37,443 bases of DNA. It comes from Candidatus Magasanikbacteria bacterium RIFOXYB2_FULL_38_10 (GTDB taxonomy: Bacteria; Patescibacteriota; Patescibacteriia; Magasanikbacterales; UBA10003). Below, piece after piece: positions 16,411 to 22,658 of the stretch (the stretch's first letter is position 1; the number at the start of each line of letters is the position of its first letter). The stretch spans positions 67,796 to 105,238 of the forward strand of contig MFQT01000016.1 in NCBI GenBank assembly GCA_001783145.1, read 5' to 3'. A model generated the notes under the pieces. The model was not told where the DNA came from. It saw only the letters and a list, made by a program, of their open reading frames with translations, and made no database searches. The translations under genes and the position numbers were made by a program.

Positions 16411-16443
16411 AAACAAAAATCATCGTTTAAAAACGATGATTTT
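16411..16443 (-). terminator. Terminator after tRNA-Lys
   Basis: A long stem, AAAATCATCGTT against AAACGATGATTTT, begins at the last base of the tRNA and is followed by TTTTGTTTTT on the minus strand. It probably ends the rpmF-nusB-rnc-tRNA transcript. Confidence 0.8.
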
Positions 16444-16519
16444 GGTGCGCCGCCTGGGATTCGAACCCAGGACCTTACGCTTAAGAGGCGTTTGCTCTAA
16501 CCAGCTGAGCTAGCGGCGC
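16443..16519 (-). tRNA. tRNA-Lys (anticodon CTT)
   Basis: A full cloverleaf: acceptor GCGCCGC/GCGGCGC, D arm GCTC...GAGC, anticodon loop CTCTTAA giving CTT, T arm CCTGG-GTTCGAAT-CCCAGG. The 3' CCA is encoded in the DNA. The top pair of the anticodon stem appears mismatched (A.A). Confidence 0.95.
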
Positions 16520-16528
16520 ATTTTCCAA

Positions 16529-16600
16529 TGCCCCCGGCAGGAATCGAACCCACATCAACAGCTTCGAAGGCTGCTGTCCTATCCATTGGACGACGGGGGC
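16529..16600 (-). tRNA. tRNA-Arg (anticodon TCG)
   Basis: A cloverleaf with acceptor GCCCCCG/CGGGGGC, D arm GTCC...GGAC, anticodon stem GCAGC/GCTGT and loop CTTCGAA giving TCG. The T arm has GTTCGATTC. CCA is not encoded, unlike the neighbouring tRNA-Lys, from which it is separated by 9 nt. Confidence 0.94.
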
Positions 16601-16625
16601 TCTCTTCCACCTGCCCACTGTCTTT

Positions 16626-17315
16626 CTACCAACCTTTAACTTTTATCGCTTCTTTGGCCGCTTCGGTTTGCGCCTCTTGCTTAGAGGTCCCCTCTCCTAG
16701 CGCCACTTCTTCTTTTTCCAAATACACCGCCACAGTAAAATTTTTAGCGTGATCCGGTCCTTCTTCTTTTAAAACTTTATAATTTGGTGTAACCCCAAAT
16801 TTTTCCTGAGCCAATTCCTGAAAATGGCTTTTAGGATCAATGTATAATTGGTTTTCCAAAATTGTATCTAAATGTATTATAATAAAATGATGAATAAAGT
16901 TTTTTACTTCATCCCAGCCTCTATCCTGATAAATAGCTCCGATTACCGCTTCTATGGCATTGGCCAAAATATACTGTCTGGCCTTAGTATCCTTATCTTT
17001 AGATTCGCCGCGGCTAAGATATAAAAAATCTTCAATACCCAAATCTTTAGCAATACCGGAAAGCATTTTAGCATTAACTAAACTGGCGCGCCAATTAGTT
17101 AATTCACCTTCGGGATTATCAAAATTGTTATAAAGAAATTCCGTCACTACCAATTCCAACACCGCATCACCTAAAAATTCTAATCTTTCATTATGCCCCG
17201 AGGCAAAGTCCGGATGTTCATTTAAATAAGAACGATGCACCACGGCTTGGCGCAAAATTTCTTTATTTTTAAAAGTCACTTTAATATTTTTTTCTAGCAA
17301 TTCTAATTCTTTCAT
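16626..17315 (-). CDS. rnc: Ribonuclease III
   Basis: A 229-residue RNase III. The catalytic domain shows the signature NERLEFLGD at residues 42-50 and the second acidic motif ILANAIEA with Glu122. The C-terminal double-stranded-RNA-binding domain starts around residue 158 (PKSHFQELAQEKFG) and ends with GEGTSKQEAQTEAAKEA. It cleaves double-stranded RNA, including rRNA precursors; the window contains an apparent target, the 23S flanking stem, and another possible one, the pnp leader hairpin. It follows nusB by 5 nt in the rpmF-nusB-rnc operon, with two tRNA genes downstream. Confidence 0.95.
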   Translation of the reverse strand: MKELELLEKNIKVTFKNKEILRQAVVHRSYLNEHPDFASGHNERLEFLGDAVLELVVTEFLYNNFDNPEGELTNWRASLVNAKMLSGIAKDLGIEDFLYLSRGESKDKDTKARQYILANAIEAVIGAIYQDRGWDEVKNFIHHFIIIHLDTILENQLYIDPKSHFQELAQEKFGVTPNYKVLKEEGPDHAKNFTVAVYLEKEEVALGEGTSKQEAQTEAAKEAIKVKGW

Positions 17316-17320
17316 AAAAA

Positions 17321-17818
17321 TTATTCTTTCTTTTCCTTCGTGACATTATCTTCTTCTTCCTTTTTTTCTCTCTTTTCTGTATCAATCTTTTTTAATTCCC
17401 CGGTTTTTTCCATATCCCTATAAATTGCACCTAGCACACCATTAACAAATTTACCCGAAGCATTACCCCCAAAAGTTTTTGCCAATTCAATTGCTTCATT
17501 AATGGCCACTTTGGAAGGAATTTCTTCTACAAATTTAAGTTCATAAATTCCCAAACGTAAAATGTTTCTATCCACCAAAGTAATTTGCCCAATAGGCCAT
17601 TCGGGTGCGTATTTTTCTATGAGTTTATCCACCTCCTTCACTTTTTTAATAACACCTCTTACCAAATCAAAAGTAAAACCCTTATCATCAAAATCAGGGG
17701 CAAATTCTTTAAGATTGAAAAAAACCAATTCTTCCAATCCTTTTTTATTTTGTCCGGCAAAATCCCATTGATAAAGGGATTGCATGGCAATGGAACGAGC
17801 CAAATGTCTATTAGACAT
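17321..17818 (-). CDS. nusB: Transcription antitermination factor NusB
   Basis: A 165-residue NusB. The N-terminus [19 protein letters not shown] and the C-terminal [24 protein letters not shown] are family hallmarks. NusB binds boxA RNA with NusE (S10) to help RNA polymerase through rRNA genes. A charged Lys/Glu-rich tail of about 25 residues extends beyond the usual end. It lies between rpmF and rnc in one operon, a grouping that unites rRNA synthesis and processing. Confidence 0.93.
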   Translation of the reverse strand: MSNRHLARSIAMQSLYQWDFAGQNKKGLEELVFFNLKEFAPDFDDKGFTFDLVRGVIKKVKEVDKLIEKYAPEWPIGQITLVDRNILRLGIYELKFVEEIPSKVAINEAIELAKTFGGNASGKFVNGVLGAIYRDMEKTGELKKIDTEKREKKEEEDNVTKEKKE

Positions 17819-17854
17819 ACAAAGAACAATTTAATTTTCTAACTCTAAAGTCGG

Positions 17855-18028
17855 TTATTTTGTTTTGATAGTTTTGCCACGATAGGTACCGCAAAAAGAG
17901 CAAGCATAATGTGGCTTGGCCGGCTTTTTGCATTTGGGGCAGACAGTTAACTGTTTTGGTTTAATAGCAAAATGCGCGGCGCGGCGACGCTTATCAGATG
18001 AAGTACGACGATGCCCAGGTAAACCCAT
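17855..18028 (-). CDS. rpmF: 50S ribosomal protein L32
   Basis: A 57-residue protein starting MGLPGHRRTSSDKRRRAAH, with two zinc-binding CxxC pairs (CPKCKK and CSFCG) and a basic C-terminus. This is the zinc-ribbon form of bL32. It is the first gene of the operon with nusB and rnc, 36 nt upstream of nusB. A perfect promoter lies about 50 nt before it. Confidence 0.95.
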   Translation of the reverse strand: MGLPGHRRTSSDKRRRAAHFAIKPKQLTVCPKCKKPAKPHYACSFCGTYRGKTIKTK

Positions 18029-18077
18029 ATAATTTTATATTATTATTGTACCTAAATTATTGATTCAATTAAAGATG

Positions 18078-18106
18078 ATTATACTCCAAAACAGTTTTTT
18101 TGTCAA
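18078..18106 (-). promoter_or_regulatory. Consensus promoter of rpmF-nusB-rnc
   Basis: TTGACA at 18106-18101, a 17-nt spacer and TATAAT at 18083-18078, a perfect match, about 50 nt upstream of rpmF. Confidence 0.85.
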
Positions 18107-18200
18107 CTTTAGCCATAACTTCACCTATCCTAATAATAATTTAAAGGGGGACTCCAAAGGATTGACAAAATCCCCAAAAAATAATAAAACAAGGGTGGGC

Positions 18201-18228
18201 TTGACAAATTTAATCATCTTGTTATATA
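18201..18228 (+). promoter_or_regulatory. Promoter of the J-domain operon
   Basis: TTGACA at 18201-18206, a 16-nt spacer and TATATA at 18223-18228. A second TTGACA occurs at 18162-18167 with a weaker -10 (TAAAAC) 17 nt later, so two starts are possible. Confidence 0.62.
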
Positions 18229-18270
18229 GTAAAAGGTCCCTTAAAATGGGATAAAAGGAGGAATTTATAA

Positions 18271-18567
18271 ATGAAGGAGGATTTTGATCCTTACAAGACT
18301 TTAGGTGTGTCGGAAACATCTGGTGACGATGATGTCAAACGGGCATTCCGGGGATTGGCCGCCCATTGCCATCCGGATTTGTATCCTGGTGATCCCACCA
18401 AAGAAGAAGACTACAAGCAACTGGTTGAAGCCTACCAAATGGTGGACACCAAAGAGAAACGACGCCAACTTAGAGAAAAAGCCAAAGCCTCCTTGGGGCA
18501 AGGCGCCTCGGGAGCAGTTACGAGTTACCTAGCCAGAAGGCTGGGGCTAAAAGAAGGAGATCGATGA
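18271..18567 (+). CDS. Short J-domain (DnaJ-like) protein
   Basis: A 98-residue protein consisting of little more than a J domain: DPYKTLGVSETSGDDDVKRAFR, then the HPD motif (residues 34-36, in HCHPDLYPGD) that stimulates Hsp70 ATPase, and YKQLVEAYQMV. Zinc-finger and substrate-binding domains of full DnaJ are absent, so it probably recruits DnaK to a particular partner. A strong AAAGGAGG site precedes the ATG. It overlaps the next gene by 4 nt (ATGA). The three genes of this operon are G+C-richer than the surrounding core genes. Confidence 0.85.
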   Translation: MKEDFDPYKTLGVSETSGDDDVKRAFRGLAAHCHPDLYPGDPTKEEDYKQLVEAYQMVDTKEKRRQLREKAKASLGQGASGAVTSYLARRLGLKEGDR

Positions 18568-19058
18568 TGGAGGGAAACATGACCTGGGACAAAATGTTTG
18601 ATGAAGCACAATCTGTTCTTCATGAGATGCGGCATATTCCCGATGGCGGAGAAGGTTTCACTTTTGAAGAAGCCCTGAATGAAGCCAGGAGTCTGGCCCA
18701 GGGCTACCTGAAAAGCGGCTGGGCATTTCTCAAGGAATTGTCCATTCCGGACATGGCCGCCATCTTTGCCTCCTTGGGAGGAGAAGACTTCACCATCAGC
18801 AAAGAGGGTTTATATGAACTGTCCCGTAAGGTTGATGATGGGGTTGACGATGATACCTTCAACGTCCTGCTGGAGGAGTTGGATGATTGGATCAAGACGG
18901 GCACCAATGTCCGCCAGCTGTTCATAGACGCTTTCCAGGCCGGTTTGGAAAATCAGTTGCGACTTGTCAAGGCACTTTGCCTGGCAGCCAAGTTGAAGAA
19001 AAACAAGCGGGAATCAAGAGCAACAATGTCCAAGAGGAGAAAGTCACATGCAAGCTAA
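18564..19058 (+). CDS. Hypothetical protein of the J-domain operon (164 aa)
   Basis: Not recognised. The protein is acidic in its first 125 residues and mostly helical in appearance (FEEALNEARSLAQGYL, ELSRKVDDGVDDD), then ends in a strongly basic tail (KLKKNKRESRATMSKRRKS). No signal peptide or membrane segment. It is coupled to the J-domain gene through a 4-nt overlap. A second ATG at 18579, with GGAGGG just in front, is an alternative start that would shorten it by five residues. It overlaps the next gene by 11 nt. Tight coupling suggests it works with the J-domain protein, perhaps as client or adaptor (inference). Confidence 0.72.
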   Translation: MMEGNMTWDKMFDEAQSVLHEMRHIPDGGEGFTFEEALNEARSLAQGYLKSGWAFLKELSIPDMAAIFASLGGEDFTISKEGLYELSRKVDDGVDDDTFNVLLEELDDWIKTGTNVRQLFIDAFQAGLENQLRLVKALCLAAKLKKNKRESRATMSKRRKSHAS

Positions 19059-19728
19059 TATCCAACCCATCGAAGAGGCCCAAAAGGCCATCAACCTGGC
19101 TCTCACGGGAGCAGGAACTCCAGAGGAGGCGGCCAAAAGCCTTTTGGCTCTGCCCCAAAAGGCTCGCTCACTGGTACTGCGTCAAGTTTATGACGCTTCT
19201 CTGGCAGGAGTTGATCCGAGTTCGGCCTCTGACAAGGCCATGGAGCAGGGCCGTAAAATCGGTCGCGTGATTGAATCTCTGCCCCTAACAGATTGCCATC
19301 TTGTCATTACTGACATGATTGAAAACGGCGACACGGAGTTGGTACTGGCCATTGTCCGTGGCAATGCCGCTGACAGTTCGGCTGTGGCTGAAAGGCTCAC
19401 GGCAGAACTTGTAGCCGAGTTGTATGTAAAGGACACCAAGACCAATCTTCTGGACGGACATCCCTCGGCCACCAGGCTCTTATACCTCACCTGGACTCTC
19501 ATCATGGAATCTTCCGGTCGCGGAATTCTGGAGTTCTTCAGCAACGACACTTCTTATCCTGTCCAGTTGCCCGACGGGCAATATCATCTTGATCGCAACG
19601 ATATCCTGCGGCCTATCAAGCTTTTGGCCCGGGGTGGAGACGAGGAGGCATCCTCTCTTCTCTTTAATCTTGAGCAAAAGATTGAAAATTACTTGGCTGA
19701 TCGGGAAGCCGAGACTTATTTTAAGTAA
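19048..19728 (+). CDS. Hypothetical protein of the J-domain operon (226 aa)
   Basis: Not recognised. A soluble, alanine- and leucine-rich, probably all-helical protein with repeats of short helices (EEAAKSLLALPQKARSLVL, AVAERLTAELVAELYV). No transmembrane segment or catalytic motif is visible. The start is supported by GAGGAGAAA a few nucleotides upstream, and it overlaps the preceding gene by 11 nt in another frame. It ends the three-gene operon, followed by a strong terminator. Possible helical-repeat scaffold; function unknown. Confidence 0.72.
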   Translation: MQANIQPIEEAQKAINLALTGAGTPEEAAKSLLALPQKARSLVLRQVYDASLAGVDPSSASDKAMEQGRKIGRVIESLPLTDCHLVITDMIENGDTELVLAIVRGNAADSSAVAERLTAELVAELYVKDTKTNLLDGHPSATRLLYLTWTLIMESSGRGILEFFSNDTSYPVQLPDGQYHLDRNDILRPIKLLARGGDEEASSLLFNLEQKIENYLADREAETYFK

Positions 19729-19752
19729 GTGACTCTTTGAAAAAGTAACACC

Positions 19753-19791
19753 GGGCGGTAGCTGTATTAACTTACATCTGCCGCCCTTTTC
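19753..19791 (+). terminator. Terminator of the J-domain operon
   Basis: A GGGCGGTAG/CTGCCGCCC stem (one G.T pair) with a loop of about 16 nt, followed by TTTTCTTCT. Confidence 0.8.
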
Positions 19792-19908
19792 TTCTAAGGA
19801 CTTGACCAGACTGTCTAAAGAGGCGTTCTGAATCCGCCGGTTGACGGACGAAAAATCTATTTTTTGGACAATCTGAACAGATCCTTTAACCAACCCTAGG
19901 AGGGGACC

Positions 19909-21432
19909 ATGAGCGAGTTAGTCATAAGGCCCCAAGAAGGGGCACAGTTCCTTGACAAAGTCATACAACATGGTATTGAAAACGAAACTCTATCTAAAGA
20001 GCGCCGCGAAAAAATCCAACAAGAAATAGCTATCCTGTATCCAAGCTTGTGCCACTTTTTGAAAATCAATCCTTTGGATATTGGAAATTCTCTGGAAGCC
20101 GTGGAAATTCTTTTTTCTTTTCTTTCCGTAGCTGTGGAAAAAAAGAGCCAAGGAAATACAACCTTGGCCGTAGAAATATTAAACCAAGAAAAAACAACCT
20201 CTTTGATTGCCGAAATCATGGAGGAAATTAAAAAAACTGCCACCCAAATTGGTGAAGTAGCGGCGGCGGTTAAAAGAGCTATCACCTCTTTTGGCTATAG
20301 TGTAGAGATCATTCCTGTCAGCACCAACCATCCGGCAGCCAGAGAACTCTTGCTTTTTCAAACAGAGCAAGTGGCCACCGGTTTGCAAAAAAGAAAAATA
20401 AATAAAAGACCTAACTTGTCCAATGTTATAAAAAAAATTAAAACTTTAGCCGACCTTAACACTTGGAAGGCAATGGTAGATGATCTTTATTTAGAATGGC
20501 AAGTAAGCCGGTCTTTTTTACCCTGGACCCAACTTAAAAAGGAAGGAAACTTGGAATACGGCGACTCTTTTGGAGGCCACCATCTGGTCTGGACTTCGGA
20601 AACTCTGCTCATGACTATGGCCGCCTCCTTTGTCTGCGGGGGGAGCAATGTAGCTGTTGGAAGAACAATTCGTGACAAGCGCGTCAATCGCAGTCACGAA
20701 CTTACCATGACCACAATTTTGCCATCCCACATATTAAATTATGTAGAAAGCTCCTTAAGGGTTTCTCGCGGCGCGTACTTTGCCGAAACCAGTACCAACT
20801 GCTTCCTAGATTATCTGGACACGGCAAATCTTCCTTTTAAACCCAATGAAATTGAACGGCGTAAGCTAGAAGAGATGTGGCATAAAGCCTTGGAGATAAT
20901 TCTGCATCCGCCGACAGTCAAAGGCAAACAGCGACCGCTGGGCTTTTGGTTAACTAACATCCACTTGGATGTAGATAAAAGTAGCTTGGAACAGATTATC
21001 TTTGGCTCTGAGAGAAAGCAGGCTAAAAAAATGCCTGCCCCTGTTACTTCGCGCCAAAGCTACGCCCACAGGTTGATGGAAGCTATTGCCAAATCAGCCT
21101 CACCAGCTACTATTTCCAGATTTCTGGCCAAGGTCAGCTGGACGGAAGCGATGGAAACAGACGAAGCGGAATCTTTGATCCTAGTTTTGGATCCGGACCA
21201 AATCTTATCTTCTATGCCTCTTTTGCCAGAACTGATAGACGAGCTTTGCCTTCACTGGCAGACGGAAACTGGAGAAAGAAACTGGCGGTCTCCAGACAAA
21301 GAAGCTATGGTAAAAAGAGTTGCCCAAGGCGGCTCCAGTAACTTTTGGCAGCGTTTACGCCAAGAGACCATTATTACCTTGATTGCTAACGGACCGCAGT
21401 ACGAAAAAATCATTTTAGAAAAAACTTCCTAA
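19909..21432 (+). CDS. Hypothetical protein, 507 aa
   Basis: Not recognised. A soluble protein with an amphipathic N-terminal half (residues 1-140, including coiled-coil-like EIMEEIKKTATQIGEVAAAV) and a C-terminal half holding a conserved-looking block around residues 222-245 (GGHHLVWTSETLLMT and FVCGGSN). No signal peptide, membrane segment or known catalytic motif. The ribosome site AGGAGGGG lies 4-5 nt before the ATG. It is a single-gene unit closed by a strong terminator, placed between the J-domain operon and rpsO. No convincing promoter was found in the 180 nt upstream. It could be a large accessory protein of lineage-restricted type. Confidence 0.72.
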   Translation: MSELVIRPQEGAQFLDKVIQHGIENETLSKERREKIQQEIAILYPSLCHFLKINPLDIGNSLEAVEILFSFLSVAVEKKSQGNTTLAVEILNQEKTTSLIAEIMEEIKKTATQIGEVAAAVKRAITSFGYSVEIIPVSTNHPAARELLLFQTEQVATGLQKRKINKRPNLSNVIKKIKTLADLNTWKAMVDDLYLEWQVSRSFLPWTQLKKEGNLEYGDSFGGHHLVWTSETLLMTMAASFVCGGSNVAVGRTIRDKRVNRSHELTMTTILPSHILNYVESSLRVSRGAYFAETSTNCFLDYLDTANLPFKPNEIERRKLEEMWHKALEIILHPPTVKGKQRPLGFWLTNIHLDVDKSSLEQIIFGSERKQAKKMPAPVTSRQSYAHRLMEAIAKSASPATISRFLAKVSWTEAMETDEAESLILVLDPDQILSSMPLLPELIDELCLHWQTETGERNWRSPDKEAMVKRVAQGGSSNFWQRLRQETIITLIANGPQYEKIILEKTS

Positions 21433-21433
21433 C

Positions 21434-21464
21434 GCCATCGGATTTAACCCCGATGGCTTTTTTA
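21434..21464 (+). terminator. Terminator after the 507-aa gene
   Basis: A perfect GCCATCGG/CCGATGGC stem with an 8-nt loop followed by TTTTTTTA. Confidence 0.85.
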
Positions 21465-21493
21465 TATTTTTCCCCTTTAGTAAGCCCAAAAAC

Positions 21494-21522
21494 TTGACAA
21501 AATTACCTCTTGGTGCTATAAT
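21494..21522 (+). promoter_or_regulatory. Consensus promoter of the rpsO operon
   Basis: TTGACA, a 17-nt spacer and TATAAT, a perfect match, giving a 5' leader of about 90 nt before rpsO. Confidence 0.87.
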
Positions 21523-21538
21523 ATTTTTATTAAAACAT

Positions 21539-21593
21539 TCCCTAATAAAGGGATCCGAACCCGGCAATCCTCCACAAGGAGGCAGGCGTTGCC
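21539..21593 (+). promoter_or_regulatory. rpsO leader hairpins (possible S15 autoregulatory site)
   Basis: Two stems in the leader: TCCCT/AGGGA (21539-21553), and an outer GGCAA/TTGCC (21563-21593) enclosing CCTCC-ACAA-GGAGG. S15 is known in several phyla to bind a folded leader of its own mRNA. The fold here is compatible with that, though a match to a known class could not be shown. Confidence 0.45.
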
Positions 21594-21621
21594 GCGGCTT
21601 GGTAAATTTAATGCCTAATCT

Positions 21622-21951
21622 ATGTTAGACAAAAAAGCAAAGCTACGCATCATTGAAAAGTATAAAACTCACGAAAATGATACCGGCTCTACCGAGGTGC
21701 AAATCGCCATTCTTACAGAGGAAATCGCTGAACTTTCTAAACACTTAAAAGATCACCGCAAAGACAATTCGTCTCGTCGCGGCTTGCTTCGCAAAGTTAA
21801 TGAAAGACGCAGACTGTTAAAATATCTCTCCCGCGAAAATCCCAAAAGCTACAACGAAATCATCGTCAAATTAAAATTAAAAAAAGCGGCTGTGGAGGAA
21901 AAACCCATAGAAGAAGACATAGAAATTCCGGCCGCAGAAACAGCAAAATAA
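21622..21951 (+). CDS. rpsO: 30S ribosomal protein S15
   Basis: A 109-residue uS15. The core has HENDTGSTEVQIAILTEEI, HLKDHRKDNSSRRGLLR and RRRLLKYLSRENPKSY, all highly conserved. The usual protein has about 89 residues; here a roughly 20-residue acidic, Ala/Glu-rich tail is added. S15 organises the 16S central domain. It heads the rpsO-NYN-pnp cluster; the rpsO-pnp pairing is widespread in bacteria. No good Shine-Dalgarno lies in front of the ATG; the nearest GGAGG is inside the leader hairpin. Confidence 0.96.
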   Translation: MLDKKAKLRIIEKYKTHENDTGSTEVQIAILTEEIAELSKHLKDHRKDNSSRRGLLRKVNERRRLLKYLSRENPKSYNEIIVKLKLKKAAVEEKPIEEDIEIPAAETAK

Positions 21952-21960
21952 TTTCCTCAA

Positions 21961-21983
21961 GGCGCGTTTTTACGCGTCTTTTG
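21961..21983 (+). terminator. Hairpin after rpsO (weak terminator or attenuator)
   Basis: A GGCGCG/CGCGTC stem (one G.T pair) around a TTTTTA loop followed by TTTT. Short T-run, so probably only partial termination before the NYN gene. Confidence 0.55.
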
Positions 21984-22004
21984 GCTTAATGTGAGCCTAA
22001 AAAT

Positions 22005-22550
22005 ATGATAAAACATCCAGATCAGCGCGTTGGCATCTTTATTGATGTGCAAAATCTTTATTACAGCGCTAAAAACTTATTTAATGCCAAAGTTAATTTT
22101 GGCGAAATTGTTAAAGCCGGCGTGGATAATCGCAAACTCATTCGCGCCATCGCTTACGTGGTTAAAACCCCCACCGGTGAAGAAAAACCATTTTTTGCCG
22201 CGCTAACCAATTTGGGAATTGAAACTAAAGAAAGAGATTTGCAGATATTTTTTGGCGGAGCAAAAAAAGCTGATTGGGACGTGGGCATCACCGTGGATAT
22301 GATTCGTCTTTCTCCAAGTTTGGATGCTTTAATTTTAGTTTCCGGCGACGGAGATTACCAGCAGTTAGTCACCTATCTGCAAAACCAGGGCAAGCAAGTA
22401 GAAGTTTTAGCTTTTAAAGAAACCACTTCTTCCAAACTGATAGAAACGGCTGATGGATTTTTAGATTTATCCGCTGATAAAAAAAGATTTTTAATCATGG
22501 ATAGAGTGCCGGAGAAAAAAAGAACTTTTAAAAGTTTTAAAAAAAGTTAA
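22005..22550 (+). CDS. NYN-domain (LabA/DUF88-type, PIN-like) nuclease
   Basis: A 181-residue NYN domain. Acidic active-site positions are visible: FIDVQN (Asp14, Asn17), KKADWDVGITVDM and VSGDGDY near residue 113. The fold belongs to the PIN/NYN nuclease group, many of which cut RNA. It lies between rpsO and pnp, so an RNA-processing or decay role beside PNPase is likely by context. The C-terminus is basic (KKRTFKSFKKS), suitable for nucleic-acid binding. RNA cleavage is inferred from the family. Confidence 0.82.
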   Translation: MIKHPDQRVGIFIDVQNLYYSAKNLFNAKVNFGEIVKAGVDNRKLIRAIAYVVKTPTGEEKPFFAALTNLGIETKERDLQIFFGGAKKADWDVGITVDMIRLSPSLDALILVSGDGDYQQLVTYLQNQGKQVEVLAFKETTSSKLIETADGFLDLSADKKRFLIMDRVPEKKRTFKSFKKS

Positions 22551-22569
22551 AAATTAATTAATTCGCTGA

Positions 22570-22609
22570 TCCAAAGACACAGAGACCTTTTAGGTCTTCA
22601 GCCTTTGGA
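22570..22609 (+). promoter_or_regulatory. pnp leader stem-loop
   Basis: A two-part hairpin: outer TCCAAAG/CTTTGGA (22570-22576, 22603-22609), inner AGACC/GGTCT (22583-22597) with an internal loop between them. In E. coli, RNase III cuts a pnp leader hairpin and PNPase then represses its own mRNA. The position and shape here suggest a similar scheme, but this is an inference. Confidence 0.55.
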
Positions 22610-22658
22610 CCAGTTAACGGGTAGTTGCCAAAAAAATGCGGCGGCGCCCAAAAATTTT

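Noticed and set aside
22605-22658. Longer start (TTG) for pnp
   Set aside because: It lies inside the leader hairpin, and the conserved PNPase N-terminus begins at the ATG at 22659.
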